NCBI GenBank assembly: GCA_944381345.1
Contig: CALWKU010000059.1
Coordinates: 1 to 46,470, forward strand
Length of the DNA stretch: 46,470 bases
Direction: 5' to 3'
Source: an uncultured Christensenellaceae bacterium
Lineage (GTDB): Bacteria; Bacillota; Clostridia; Christensenellales; UBA3700
Shown here: positions 1 to 9,506 of the stretch, in pieces
Numbering within the stretch: position 1 is the stretch's first letter
Layout: every line of letters begins with the position of its first letter
Made by a program: the position numbers and the translations under genes
Notes under the pieces: generated by a model
The model's database searches: none
What the model was told of the DNA's origin: nothing
What the model saw: the letters and a program-made list of their open reading frames with translations, nothing else

Positions 1-58
1 TTTTGTGTGTTATTATTGTAATAGCTGAAATATGCAATACAAAAAGGACGGAAAAGTT

Positions 59-1900
59 ATGACATCTTCGACCGAAAGCAATTTCAAGACGAAAGTCGGC
101 AATTTCCTCAACAAGATGTTGGGCACCGATCCTGCGAAGAAGGACGACGTGCAGGCAAAAGAAGTGCTGTCGTACTCGATAGCGGGTCTCGGGCAAAACA
201 TCATCTGCCAATTGGTCACGACCTACTTCATGCTGTACATGACCGACGTGGCGGGCGTTCATGCGTCATGGCTCGCGTGGATGTTCCTCTGCGCCAGGTT
301 GTTCGACGCATTCAACGATCCGGTTATGGGATCCATCGTCGAAATGACCCGCACAAGACAGGGCAAGATGAGACCGTATCTCAAATACTCACCCATCCCG
401 ATTGCGATCCTGACGGTGCTGCTGTTTGTCAGCTTTGACGTCAGCGACGAGGGCAAATTCGCTTTCGGTACGGTCATCTATCTGCTGTGGGGCATCGCCT
501 ATACCTCGGTCGACGTTCCGTATTGGGGACTTGCGTCTTCGATGACTTCGGACACGGAGAAGAGAAACACCATTCTGACCGTCGCGCGTCTCTTCTGCAC
601 GATCGGTTCGGGCGCGGTCTCCATCTTCATTCCCGTCATTATCGGCAACGATAAGCCCATTGATACGCAGCGCATCGCCTATCCCATCATCGCGCTCGTC
701 TGCGTGCTCATCGCGATCCCGACTTTCTGGGTCGGCTACAAGGGCACAAAAGAGAGGTTCTACGACGCTGAGACGGACGGCAAGTTCACCCTTATCAAGA
801 ACCTCAAATTGCTGGGCAAAAACAAACCCGCGCTGCTCATCATTCTGGTCGGCGTGCTCGGTTCGCTCCGCACGATCTATATGACCACAGCGGTCTATTA
901 TGCAAAGTATAATTTGAGGGACTTCAATCTTGCGGGCGTCATCTTTCTGCTGGTCGTCCCCGGCGGTCTTGCAGCCACTTTGCTGACCCCGATCCTCTCA
1001 AAGAGATTCGGCAAAAAGACCATCTTTATATGGTCGCATATCATCGGCGGCGCTCTGCTCGTCCTGCTGTATATCATTGGACTTCCCAACGGTACAAGTC
1101 AAGCCGCGCAGATCGCGTTCTACATCATAATCATCATTGCCGGCGTTCCGTCCGGATTCAGCAACATCATGACATACTCCATGATCGCCGACTCGATAGA
1201 CTATCTTGAGGACAAGACGGGCGAGAGAGCGGAGGCGTTCTGTTTCTCGCTGCAGACCTTTATCTCCAAGATCGGTATGGCTATGACCGCGTTCGTCACA
1301 TTGATGGTTCTCGGCGAATACGGCTACGATGCAAGTTATGCCGAGCCGGGTGCGATCGACAATCTCTGGGGAGACCCTGATTTCCAAAACGTCCTCGAAG
1401 GCAACTGGATGGCGACGACGCTGCTTTGCGGCTTGTCAATGCTTGCTTGCGCGATACCGCTGTTCTTCTACACCTTCACCGAGAAAAAACAAAAAGAGGC
1501 GGTTGCAAGAGTACTTGCCCGCAAGATAGTCAAGGGCGATCCCAATCCGACCGTTCACCACGAATTCGTCGAGACGATCGCAATGATCGACCCGGTCAAG
1601 AGAGAGGAGGCTTTGCTCCAAGTCGCTCAGATCTTCGGACTGTCCACCGTCGACGAACTGATGGTCAAGGTGGAGGAGATCAAGAACGTTTCCGACGCCG
1701 CGCTCGAAGAGCTGCAGAGACAGAAAGAGGCTGCGATCTACGGCGATGAAATAGAGACGAAGGAGACAGGCTCCGAGGCGGTCGAGACCTCCGAGGTCAC
1801 AGTCGAGGAGATCGAAGTCGTTGAGTCCGAAGAGGCGCAAGCCGAGGACGCTCCCGCCCAAGAAAAAGAGGCGGATGACGACGCCGGCAAAGAGGAATAA
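59..1900 (+). CDS. GPH-family sugar:cation symporter (MelB-like MFS transporter)
   Basis: This is a 613-residue inner-membrane transporter, probably moving a glycoside, pentoside or hexuronide with a cation; the substrate cannot be told from sequence. About 12 hydrophobic segments span residues 30-475. The early segment carries the GPH signature with DAFNDPVMG and a basic loop (TRTRQGKMRPY). The ATG at 59 is preferred over one at 32 because AAGGA lies 10 bases before it. The oddity is the C-terminus: from about residue 475 to the end there is a soluble tail, partly helical and ending in a strongly acidic Glu/Ala-rich stretch, which most family members lack. No glycosidase lies beside it in the window. 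The family is secure; the specificity is unknown. Confidence 0.85.
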   Translation: MTSSTESNFKTKVGNFLNKMLGTDPAKKDDVQAKEVLSYSIAGLGQNIICQLVTTYFMLYMTDVAGVHASWLAWMFLCARLFDAFNDPVMGSIVEMTRTRQGKMRPYLKYSPIPIAILTVLLFVSFDVSDEGKFAFGTVIYLLWGIAYTSVDVPYWGLASSMTSDTEKRNTILTVARLFCTIGSGAVSIFIPVIIGNDKPIDTQRIAYPIIALVCVLIAIPTFWVGYKGTKERFYDAETDGKFTLIKNLKLLGKNKPALLIILVGVLGSLRTIYMTTAVYYAKYNLRDFNLAGVIFLLVVPGGLAATLLTPILSKRFGKKTIFIWSHIIGGALLVLLYIIGLPNGTSQAAQIAFYIIIIIAGVPSGFSNIMTYSMIADSIDYLEDKTGERAEAFCFSLQTFISKIGMAMTAFVTLMVLGEYGYDASYAEPGAIDNLWGDPDFQNVLEGNWMATTLLCGLSMLACAIPLFFYTFTEKKQKEAVARVLARKIVKGDPNPTVHHEFVETIAMIDPVKREEALLQVAQIFGLSTVDELMVKVEEIKNVSDAALEELQRQKEAAIYGDEIETKETGSEAVETSEVTVEEIEVVESEEAQAEDAPAQEKEADDDAGKEE

Positions 1901-1921
1901 TAAACAGTAATTCCGTTTCCG

Positions 1922-1946
1922 TACGCTCCCCGACGAGGGGAGCGTA
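1922..1946 (+). terminator. Hairpin between the symporter gene and dnaX
   Basis: A perfect 10-bp stem, TACGCTCCCC paired with GGGGAGCGTA, closes a 5-base loop. Only a poor T run follows, so termination is probably partial. It separates the symporter from the dnaX operon. Confidence 0.55.
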
Positions 1947-1962
1947 TTCGGGCAAGGAGAAA

Positions 1963-3504
1963 ATGGCTTACATTTCGCTGTATCGCAAATACCGCCCCGA
2001 TTCGTTTTCGTCGATGATAGGGCAGGAACACATCATCCGCACTCTCGCCAATCAGATACGCAAGGGTGCGGTTTCGCACGCTTATCTGTTTACCGGCTCG
2101 CGCGGCACGGGCAAGACGACGACCGCGAAGATATTCGCGCGGGCGATCAATTGCGAACGCCCGCTCGCCGACGGGTCGCCGTGCGGAGAGTGCGACACCT
2201 GTAAGGCGCTTTTGCAGCCGTCCAACATGGACGTCGTCGAGATGGACGCCGCGTCCAATAACGGGGTCGACGAGATAAGGTATCTGCTCGAAAAGGTCAA
2301 ATTCGCCCCCTCGCAGGGACGCTACAAGGTGTATATCGTCGACGAGGTGCATATGCTGTCCATCGCGGCGTTCAACGCGCTGCTCAAGACGTTGGAAGAG
2401 CCGCCCGAACAGACGGTGTTCATCCTCGCTACGACCGAGGTGCAAAAGGTGCCCGCGACCATATTGTCGCGCTGTCAGAGATTTGATTTCCGCCTGGTCC
2501 CCACAGACAAGATAGCAAAGCTGCTCGGCGCGATCTTCGACAAGGAGGGCAGAGCCTATCAGATAGAGGCGCTGAGGCTGATAGCCGAGGCGGGAGGCGG
2601 TTGCGTGCGCGACAGTCTTTCGCTTGCCGAGATGTGTATGTCGTACAGCGACGACGTCGTGAGCTATGACGACGTATTGGAGGTGCTTGGCGCGAGTTCG
2701 CCGGGCGTTGTCCTTGCTCTCGCCGAGGATATACTCGCAGGGCGCGCGGACGATGCGCTTACCGCCGTCAAGAAGCTCATCCGCGACGGAAAGAGCGCAA
2801 GCGTACTCGCGTCCGATCTGTGCGGAGTGTTTTCCAACATGATCTATTGTCTCAACTGCCGCAATCCGGGCGATATGCTCACGCTTCCCGAGGATCTGCT
2901 CGATAGGACGACGCAGGTCGCGCGCAGCTACGACAATGCAAAATTGACGAGGTGTCTCGAGATCTTCTCGTCCGTAGACCAGGGGATGAAGTACAGCGTC
3001 AACCCATCGCTCGTGTTCGAGACGGCTGTCGCAAAGGCTTGCGACGACTTTGCGTCACTCGACCTTTCGGGCGTCGTCGTCAGGCTCAAAAAATTGGAAA
3101 AATCGCTGATGGGCGGCGTAAAGATAGTAGCCGCAGGCGGCAGCGAGACAGCTCGTCCCGACGTCGACGCAAAGTCGATGATCGGCGCCGTGCAGACGGA
3201 ATTGCTGCGCCGCGGACGCCCGGTGGAGTACGAATATATCAACCACGTCAAGGCGGACAATTTTGCCGTCGACGGCAACGCGCTCGTATTCAACGCGGAC
3301 AGCGAGGGCGACGCGGGATTGATGAGGGCGTGTACCGCGGACATCGAGGCGGTGATGAGGGAGACGTATCCCTTCATCGCGCGCTTTGAGGTAAGGGTCA
3401 AAGAAAAAGCAGAAGATCCTATGGAGTCAAAGATCAAACGCGCCGAACAGGTTTTCGGCAGCGAAAAAGTTACCGTAACAAAAGGAGGCAACGAAAATGG
3501 GTAA
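1963..3504 (+). CDS. dnaX: DNA polymerase III subunit gamma/tau
   Basis: This is the clamp-loader ATPase that loads the beta sliding clamp and tethers polymerase III cores at the fork. The 513-residue protein has a Walker A motif GSRGTGKT at residues 45-52, a zinc-binding set of cysteines at 64, 74, 77 and 80, a Walker B-type DEVH at 127-130, and an SRC arginine-finger motif in the AAA+ module. Domain III and a tau-like C-terminal region follow from roughly residue 220. AAGGAG precedes the ATG. The last eight bases overlap the ybaB start, giving the dnaX-ybaB-recR order that is conserved in many bacteria. I see no obvious slippery frameshift site that would give a separate gamma product. Confidence 0.95.
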   Translation: MAYISLYRKYRPDSFSSMIGQEHIIRTLANQIRKGAVSHAYLFTGSRGTGKTTTAKIFARAINCERPLADGSPCGECDTCKALLQPSNMDVVEMDAASNNGVDEIRYLLEKVKFAPSQGRYKVYIVDEVHMLSIAAFNALLKTLEEPPEQTVFILATTEVQKVPATILSRCQRFDFRLVPTDKIAKLLGAIFDKEGRAYQIEALRLIAEAGGGCVRDSLSLAEMCMSYSDDVVSYDDVLEVLGASSPGVVLALAEDILAGRADDALTAVKKLIRDGKSASVLASDLCGVFSNMIYCLNCRNPGDMLTLPEDLLDRTTQVARSYDNAKLTRCLEIFSSVDQGMKYSVNPSLVFETAVAKACDDFASLDLSGVVVRLKKLEKSLMGGVKIVAAGGSETARPDVDAKSMIGAVQTELLRRGRPVEYEYINHVKADNFAVDGNALVFNADSEGDAGLMRACTADIEAVMRETYPFIARFEVRVKEKAEDPMESKIKRAEQVFGSEKVTVTKGGNENG

Positions 3505-3823
3505 GTTCGGAGGTTTCGGAGGCGGAATGGGCAATATGCAGCAGCTCATGCGCCAAGCCCAAAAGATGCAGCAGGAGATGGCGAAAGCCAAAGAGGAGCT
3601 TGCCGAGCTCGAAGTGACCGCCGTGTCGGGCGGAGGAATGGTCGAGGTGACCATGACCTGCGAAAAGAAGATAGTTTCTATCAAGATCAAGCCCGAGGCA
3701 GTCGATCCCGACGACGTCGAGATGCTCGAAGATCTCATCGTCGCGGCGATCAACGAGGCGCAAAAACTTGCCGACGAGGAGACCGAAAAGAGGATGGGCG
3801 CGTTCTCGGGGTTGGGACTGTGA
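3497..3823 (+). CDS. ybaB: YbaB/EbfC-family nucleoid-associated protein
   Basis: This small (108 aa) DNA-binding protein family forms dimers on the nucleoid and is almost always encoded between dnaX and recR, as here. The N-terminus is glycine- and methionine-rich (KFGGFGGGMGNMQQLMRQ). A charged coiled helix follows, then the conserved core with SGGGMVEVTMTC and a C-terminal helix. AGGAGG lies just before the ATG, inside the end of dnaX. The stop codon overlaps the GTG of recR (GTGA), so the three genes are probably translationally coupled. Confidence 0.93.
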   Translation: MGKFGGFGGGMGNMQQLMRQAQKMQQEMAKAKEELAELEVTAVSGGGMVEVTMTCEKKIVSIKIKPEAVDPDDVEMLEDLIVAAINEAQKLADEETEKRMGAFSGLGL

Positions 3824-4404
3824 GCAATATCAAGGCTTTGGACAGGCTTGTCGCGCAATTTACAAAGCTGCCCGGCGTGGGTGCAAAGACCGCTCAGCGT
3901 TTCGCTTACCGCGTGATCAACATGACGGAGGCGGAGGCGGAAGAGTTTGCGTCCGCGATCGTCGACGCCAAGCAAAACGTCGGCTACTGCACGGTCTGCG
4001 GCGGCTATTCGGACAAAGAAGTGTGCGATATCTGCCAAAAGAGAGACGACAGCGTCATCTGCGTCGTCAAAGACCCAAAAGACATCGCCGCGTTGGAAAA
4101 GACAAAGGATTTTGACGGCGTCTATCACGTGCTGCACGGCACGCTCAATCCGCTGCTCGGTCAGGGGCCCGACGACATTCGCGTCAAGGAGCTTTTGGCG
4201 CGGCTCGACGGAGTGAAAGAGGTGATCATGGCTACCAATCCCGACGTAGACGGCGAGGCGACAGCGGTCTATCTCGCGCGGCTCATCAAGCCGATGGGCA
4301 TCAAAGTCACAAGGATAGCCAGCGGCATTTCGATAGGCAGCGACATTGAGTACGCCGACGAAGTCACTCTCTCGCGCGCTCTTGCCGACCGCAAGCCGCT
4401 CTGA
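3820..4404 (+). CDS. recR: Recombination mediator protein RecR
   Basis: RecR acts with RecO (encoded at 34539-35075 here) to load RecA on SSB-coated single-stranded DNA during gap repair. The 194-residue protein has an N-terminal helix-hairpin-helix (LPGVGAKTAQRFAY), a C4 zinc finger with cysteines at 57, 60, 69 and 72, and a Toprim domain with the acidic DVDGEATAVYL stretch. The length is typical. It starts with GTG, overlapping the ybaB stop by four bases. Confidence 0.95.
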   Translation: MSNIKALDRLVAQFTKLPGVGAKTAQRFAYRVINMTEAEAEEFASAIVDAKQNVGYCTVCGGYSDKEVCDICQKRDDSVICVVKDPKDIAALEKTKDFDGVYHVLHGTLNPLLGQGPDDIRVKELLARLDGVKEVIMATNPDVDGEATAVYLARLIKPMGIKVTRIASGISIGSDIEYADEVTLSRALADRKPL

Positions 4405-4438
4405 AGCGACAGTTTTTCTCAAATCAAGGCTAAAAACG

Positions 4439-4491
4439 CGGACAGCGCGAGGTTTGCAATAAAAATCGCGCCGTCCGTCAAAATTTTATTT
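4439..4491 (+). terminator. Probable terminator of the dnaX-ybaB-recR operon
   Basis: The stem pairs 4439-4450 with 4466-4477 (CGGAC-A-GCGCGA with TCGCGC-C-GTCCG; one mismatch). It closes a 15-base loop and is followed by an imperfect T tract at 4484-4491. The tract runs straight into the -35 box of the secD promoter. Confidence 0.6.
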
Positions 4492-4518
4492 GACTTATTA
4501 TTATTATATATATATAAT
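4490..4518 (+). promoter_or_regulatory. Sigma-A type promoter for secD-secF
   Basis: TTGACT at 4490-4495, a 17-base spacer and a perfect TATAAT at 4513-4518 form a near-consensus promoter. The spacer and the region before it are very AT-rich. The start site is expected near 4525, and AGGAGG at 4538-4543 lies 8 bases before the secD GTG. Confidence 0.85.
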
Positions 4519-4551
4519 AAGAAAAGCAGGACTAAGCAGGAGGCACAAAAA

Positions 4552-6069
4552 GTGACTAACAACAAATCACGGGCACTGTCGATCGCGGTACTAACGATCT
4601 TTTCGATCGTCGCGGTACTCGGCGTGGTGTTCGCGTTCGTCAGTCTCGAAGACGGTCAGCTCGGCGTACACAATTACATCGCGTATCCGAGAGTGATCAA
4701 GCTCGGTCTCGATCTCAGCGGCGGTGCATATGCCGAATATACCGCCGAGCAGCCCGAGGACATGACCGACGAAGAATTCAACGCCGCGATAGAGGGCACG
4801 CGCCGCAGTCTTGAGGACCTTTTGTTCGGAAAGGGTTACACCGAGGCGCAGGTCAGCAGCTACGGCAATACGATAAGAGTAGAAGTCCCCGACATCGAGG
4901 ATCCGGAGAGGATTTTTGATCTTGTCGGCAGACCGTCGACTTTGGAGTTCAAAGAGTACACGAGCGACGACGTCGAGAACGAGACGCTTATGACGGGCGA
5001 GGAGATCGCCAACGCCGGCGTTACCTATTACGAAGGTCAATACAGGATCATGCTCGAATTCACCGACGAAGGCGCAGAGAAGTTTGCGGAGATCACCGAA
5101 GATCTCGTCGGCAAACAGCTCGGTATTTACGTCAACGGCGAGCTCTTGATGGCGCCCAACGTCAACGAGACGATCACCGGCGGCACCTGCACTATCGACG
5201 GCAACTTCTCCTACGACGACGCTTACGACCTCGCCGTTCAGATCCAGGCGGGCAGTTTCCCCCTCGACCTCAATATGACCAACTCCAACACGATAAGCGC
5301 GACTCTCGGTGATTCCGCTCTCAAAGCGGGCGTCATAGCGGGACTTGTAGGCATCGCGCTCATCGTGATCTATATGTGCGCGTTCTACGGCCTTATGGGC
5401 GTTGCGGCAAGTATGTCGCTTATCTACTACGCTTGCACTTACGTATTCTTCCTTGCGGTGTTCCCATGGGTGCAGCTCACTCTCGCCGGTATTGCGGGCG
5501 TGTTGCTCAGCATCGGCATGGCGGTCGACGCCAACGTCATCATCTTCGAGCGTATCAAAGAGGAATACGGCTCGGGCAAGAGTATGTTCAACGCAACCAA
5601 AGAGGGCTTTAAGCGCTCGCTCGGCGCGATCATCGACGGCAACGTCACGACCATCATCGGCGCGATCGTGTTGATGATCGTAGGCACATCGACTATCAGA
5701 GGCTTCGGCATCACGCTGCTCATCGGTATTGTGTTGTCGCTGTTCAGCTCACTCATTGTTACTCGCATCCTGCTTAAAGCGATCATGTCCTTCCAGGACG
5801 AAAGACACGCAAAGTTCTATATGCTCAGAAGGAGAGCCGACGAGGACGGATTTGAGACCGTAGCGGTCGCCGAGGGCATAGAGGAGGCTCAGCTCGCCGC
5901 GGAGGAGGAAGCCGCGCCGTATATTCCGGGCGCAGAGATGCGGGCAGAGGAGGCAGACGAAACCGCCGACGAAACCGAGGTCAAGGTCGCCAAGCCGTCC
6001 GCTCCCAAACAGGGCGGCGGCAACCGTCGCAAATACAAGAGCAGACGCACCAAGGGAGGTACACGTTGA
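4552..6069 (+). CDS. secD: Protein translocase subunit SecD
   Basis: SecD works with SecF to pull exported proteins across the membrane using the proton or sodium gradient, after SecYEG and SecA. The 505-residue protein has one N-terminal membrane helix (about residues 9-28), a periplasm-equivalent P1 domain opening with LGLDLSGG, and a bundle of five helices containing the conserved GMAVDANVIIFERIKEE. The start is GTG with a strong AGGAGG. From about residue 416 there is an unusual tail of some 90 residues, first acidic and then very basic (NRRKYKSRR), not needed for the family fold. It overlaps secF by one base. Confidence 0.95.
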   Translation: MTNNKSRALSIAVLTIFSIVAVLGVVFAFVSLEDGQLGVHNYIAYPRVIKLGLDLSGGAYAEYTAEQPEDMTDEEFNAAIEGTRRSLEDLLFGKGYTEAQVSSYGNTIRVEVPDIEDPERIFDLVGRPSTLEFKEYTSDDVENETLMTGEEIANAGVTYYEGQYRIMLEFTDEGAEKFAEITEDLVGKQLGIYVNGELLMAPNVNETITGGTCTIDGNFSYDDAYDLAVQIQAGSFPLDLNMTNSNTISATLGDSALKAGVIAGLVGIALIVIYMCAFYGLMGVAASMSLIYYACTYVFFLAVFPWVQLTLAGIAGVLLSIGMAVDANVIIFERIKEEYGSGKSMFNATKEGFKRSLGAIIDGNVTTIIGAIVLMIVGTSTIRGFGITLLIGIVLSLFSSLIVTRILLKAIMSFQDERHAKFYMLRRRADEDGFETVAVAEGIEEAQLAAEEEAAPYIPGAEMRAEEADETADETEVKVAKPSAPKQGGGNRRKYKSRRTKGGTR

Positions 6070-7193
6070 TGAAGATCAAGATGACCAAGAAGAACATCGC
6101 CAAGATGTACAGAATATGGTTCGTGATCCCTGCGGTGATCATCCTTGCCGCGATGATAGTGTTTGCCGGTTTTGCGATCAAGGACAAGGACATCAATTCG
6201 GGCATGAACATCGGCACCGACTTCGCCGGCGGCTCGATAGTCACGGTCGTTTTGGGCGAGGATAAGATAGGCGCTCAAGCGGGCTTTGACGCCGAGCTTG
6301 ACAAGATTGTAGCCGTTCTCCAAAACGACGAGATCGCTCAGCAAGTCGTCGACAAGGCGCGCGAAGAGTACGAGGTTACATTGCCCATCGACGCGGTCAA
6401 GGCGAACGTAAGTTACAGCCAGCGTTCGGACAGCGGTGCGAATATGTCCATCATCGTCAAGTACGACAACATTTCGTCCACTTACGATTCCGACAACAGT
6501 CTCACCAACCTGCGCAACGAATTGATCGAGGCTCGTCTCGAAGAGATGTATGAGGTCACCGAGGACAACGCCTCTATGGTCACGATGTCCAACATAGGCG
6601 CGACCGCAAGCCGGGAGATGGTCAAGTCCGCAGTCCTCGCGCTTGTCATCTCGCTTGCGCTCATTCTTGTGTACGTCGTCATCCGCTTTGAACCGTGGAG
6701 CGGCATTGCCGCGGTCATCGCGCTGTGCCACGACGTTGCGATCATGCTTGCGTTTACGATCATGTTCCGCATTCAGATCAACAGCTCGTTTATTGCGGCT
6801 ATGATCACGATCGTCGCCTATTCCATCAACAACACGATCGTCATCTTCGACCGCGTCAGAGAGAACAATAGGGCGGAACTCAAACTCAAACCAAACTCCG
6901 CGCTCGACAACTTCGAGATCTGCGACCGCTCGCTCAAGCAGACCATGACGCGTTGCGTCAACACTACGGTCACCACGTTGTTTGCGATCGTCGTATTTGC
7001 GATACTCGGCGCGGCGTCGGTCAGGGAATTCGCTCTGCCGGTCATTTTCGGATTGTTCGCGGGTTTCTATTCGTCCGTGTTCATGTCTCCGGCGTTGTAT
7101 GCGTTGATGAAGAACGCGTCCGACAAACGCAAAGCAAAAAAGCGAGCGTCGGGCACATACGTCGGTCAAAAGTCGCAGGCTCAAAAAGACTGA
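6069..7193 (+). CDS. secF: Protein translocase subunit SecF
   Basis: SecF is the partner of SecD in the auxiliary secretion motor. The 374-residue protein has an N-terminal helix, the conserved GTDFAGGS that opens its external domain, and a C-terminal helix bundle with SINNTIVIFDRVRENNR. The ATG at 6069 overlaps the secD stop (TGATG) and has GGAGG nine bases upstream. A TTG three bases earlier is a less likely start. A short basic tail ends the protein. A strong terminator follows directly. Confidence 0.95.
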   Translation: MKIKMTKKNIAKMYRIWFVIPAVIILAAMIVFAGFAIKDKDINSGMNIGTDFAGGSIVTVVLGEDKIGAQAGFDAELDKIVAVLQNDEIAQQVVDKAREEYEVTLPIDAVKANVSYSQRSDSGANMSIIVKYDNISSTYDSDNSLTNLRNELIEARLEEMYEVTEDNASMVTMSNIGATASREMVKSAVLALVISLALILVYVVIRFEPWSGIAAVIALCHDVAIMLAFTIMFRIQINSSFIAAMITIVAYSINNTIVIFDRVRENNRAELKLKPNSALDNFEICDRSLKQTMTRCVNTTVTTLFAIVVFAILGAASVREFALPVIFGLFAGFYSSVFMSPALYALMKNASDKRKAKKRASGTYVGQKSQAQKD

Positions 7194-7207
7194 CAACAAA
7201 GTACACG

Positions 7208-7238
7208 GGGCTGCTTCGGCAGCCCTTTGTTTTGATTT
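7208..7238 (+). terminator. Intrinsic terminator after secF
   Basis: A perfect 7-bp stem GGGCTGC/GCAGCCC is closed by a TTCG tetraloop (7208-7225) and followed by TTTGTTTTGATTT. This is a textbook intrinsic terminator. Its T tract ends exactly at the recJ start codon (7239). Confidence 0.88.
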
Positions 7239-9506
7239 ATGGATAAGGAAACTCTCGCAAAAAAGCTGAATATCAATCCGCTCGTAGCGCAGCTGCTTAT
7301 CGGCAGAGGCATTGGCGACGAGGACTCCGCGCGCGCTTTTTTGCATCCGTCGCTCGACGCACTTACGCCGCTCGACCGCTATGACGGACTTGCAGAGATC
7401 GCTGAAAGATTGGAACGCGCGATCGCAGACGGCGAGGGCATTGTCATATTCGGAGACTACGACTGCGACGGCATCTGCGCGACTTCGATATTGCTGCTGT
7501 ACCTCGCTTCGCGCGGCGCGGACGCGACCTATTTCATTCCCGACCGCCGGGAGGACGGTTACGGCATAACCTACGGCGCGCTCGACAAGATAGCCGAAGA
7601 GAGCGACGCGCATTTGCTGATCAGCGTCGACTGCGGGATCACCGCTGTCGACGAGGTGCGCTACGCACAGGACGAACTCGGATTTGAGGTTTTGATCACC
7701 GACCACCATGTTCCGGGCGAAGCGCTGCCCGATTGCCTCGTGTTCGATCCGCATTTGACAAAGAGAAAGGACTGTTTCAAACCCATCTGCGGCGCGGGCG
7801 TCGCGCTCAGATTGATCGAAAAGATGTCCGGTTTGCAGGCGAGCAAGAAGTATTACGACATTGCCGCGCTTGCGACGATCGCCGACGTGGTCCCGCTCGT
7901 AGGAGACAACCGCATCATCGCGCATTTCGGCTTGATGCTCATCAATTCGCGTTTCCGCAAGGGCTTGACCATGCTTACGGAGAGCTGCGTCAAGGGCAGG
8001 GTGAGTGCGTACGACGTCGCGTTCCGCATCGCGCCGCGTATCAACGCGATGGGGCGAGTCAAGACCGCGCGTGATGTGGTCGGACTGTTTACCTGCGACG
8101 ACCCTTTTCTGCTCGGCGAATTGATCGCGGAGATAGACGCCGCCAACGCCGAACGCCAGCAGATGACCGATCTTGTCACCGAGGATTGTCTCGACAGGCT
8201 GAAAAAGTACGACTTCGATCTCGCGCGGGTGCTTGTCGCAGACGGCATCTGGGACGAGGGAGTGCTTGGCATCGCCGCCGCGCGCATAGCGGGCAAGTTT
8301 CACCGTCCCGCGATCTTGCTTTCGCCGTCCGGAGGGCTGCTAAAAGGTTCGGGGCGCAGCATACCGGGAGTAGATATTCTCGAATGCGTGCGCGCTTGCT
8401 CGGGGCTGCTCGAGGGATTTGGCGGGCACGCGATGGCGTGCGGGCTGACGTTGAAAAAGGAAAATCTGACCGCGTTCCGCATTGCAATCAACGAATATGC
8501 GCGTTCAAAGTACGGCAGAGAAGTCTTTGCGGCGCGCGATGAAGCGGACGCAGTGATCGAGAGCAGCGTCACGTCCGAAATTGCCGAACAGATAGATATG
8601 CTCGCGCCGTTCGGAGAGGGAAATCCCGCGCCCGTGTTCGCTATCGACTGTAATGAGTGCGGCTTTTCGCCGATAGGCGACGGGTCGCATCTCAAAGCCA
8701 AACTGTACGGAATGGAGACTCTCGACTTCTTTGCCGCGGACGACGTGACATATCTTAACTCGTCGGCTTCAAAACGGCTTATCGTCGAAATTCAGCCTCG
8801 GGAATTCAACAATATAAAGCGCGCGGAGGCGATCGTACGCAAGGTGCTGCCCATTGGGATGCCCACCGACGCCGAATGCGCGGAATATCTGCTCCGCCGC
8901 ACGTCGCGCGACGACGGCGGTAAAGAAACGGAATTGCCGCTGTGGGACGGCTCCGTAAGCGATGCGGGGATGGGCGTCGTCTATGTCGCGTTCAGCTCGG
9001 CGAAGGGCGCGGAATTTGCAAAGGCTAACGGACTTGAATGCTATTTTGCCGCCGCTCCGTCGCTCACTCCCGAGGACGCGGTGGTCGTCTGTCCGCGCGT
9101 GCCGCTGCCTTACTATCGCAAGGCGGTTTATCTCGATGCTCCGATCATCGGCGCGACCGCCGCCGCGCTTACGCCGGACGCCGAAGTATATACTTCGGGC
9201 GACGATTCCTTCGCGCGTTCGATTGCCGCGCATTTTCCTCCGAAGGAGACGTTCGCGTCCGTATACCGCGCGATCAGGTCGGTCTGTTCGGTTGGAACTG
9301 TCCGCACCGTCCGCGAGCTGTATGATGCGGTCAAAGATGCGTGCGGCGCAGACGAAACGGCATTCCTCATCTGTTTTTATGTGTTTTCGGCATTGAAATT
9401 TTTGACGATAGGTGCTAAAATAGAATGTGTAAAGGTCGAAAAGACCTCTTTGGAGACGAGCGCTCTTTACCGTGCGCTTGCGGGAGTGTGCAAAATCGAT
9501 GGATGA
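7239..9506 (+). CDS. recJ: Single-stranded-DNA-specific exonuclease RecJ
   Basis: RecJ is a 5'-3' exonuclease on single-stranded DNA used in recombination, mismatch and base-excision repair. The 755-residue protein shows the DHH-superfamily motifs in order: GDYDCDG (metal-binding aspartates), SVDCG, TDHH, then the DHHA1 motifs GSGRSI and GGHAMACG. A long C-terminal region follows. The N-terminus (LAKKLNINPLVAQLLIGRGI) fits the family start, so the ATG at 7239 is probably right even though no Shine-Dalgarno sequence lies before it. It sits directly on the T tract of the preceding terminator. The 3' end overlaps rel by 8 bases. Confidence 0.93.
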   Translation: MDKETLAKKLNINPLVAQLLIGRGIGDEDSARAFLHPSLDALTPLDRYDGLAEIAERLERAIADGEGIVIFGDYDCDGICATSILLLYLASRGADATYFIPDRREDGYGITYGALDKIAEESDAHLLISVDCGITAVDEVRYAQDELGFEVLITDHHVPGEALPDCLVFDPHLTKRKDCFKPICGAGVALRLIEKMSGLQASKKYYDIAALATIADVVPLVGDNRIIAHFGLMLINSRFRKGLTMLTESCVKGRVSAYDVAFRIAPRINAMGRVKTARDVVGLFTCDDPFLLGELIAEIDAANAERQQMTDLVTEDCLDRLKKYDFDLARVLVADGIWDEGVLGIAAARIAGKFHRPAILLSPSGGLLKGSGRSIPGVDILECVRACSGLLEGFGGHAMACGLTLKKENLTAFRIAINEYARSKYGREVFAARDEADAVIESSVTSEIAEQIDMLAPFGEGNPAPVFAIDCNECGFSPIGDGSHLKAKLYGMETLDFFAADDVTYLNSSASKRLIVEIQPREFNNIKRAEAIVRKVLPIGMPTDAECAEYLLRRTSRDDGGKETELPLWDGSVSDAGMGVVYVAFSSAKGAEFAKANGLECYFAAAPSLTPEDAVVVCPRVPLPYYRKAVYLDAPIIGATAAALTPDAEVYTSGDDSFARSIAAHFPPKETFASVYRAIRSVCSVGTVRTVRELYDAVKDACGADETAFLICFYVFSALKFLTIGAKIECVKVEKTSLETSALYRALAGVCKIDG

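Noticed and set aside
1963..3504. Programmed frameshift in dnaX producing gamma
   Set aside because: No clear A-rich slippery heptamer with a following stem-loop was found in the expected region.
5889..8303. Very long open frame on the minus strand opposite secD, secF and recJ
   Set aside because: The plus-strand genes are certain, no ribosome site or known domain is seen, and GC-rich codon bias easily creates such antisense frames. The same holds for those opposite pnp and ppdK.
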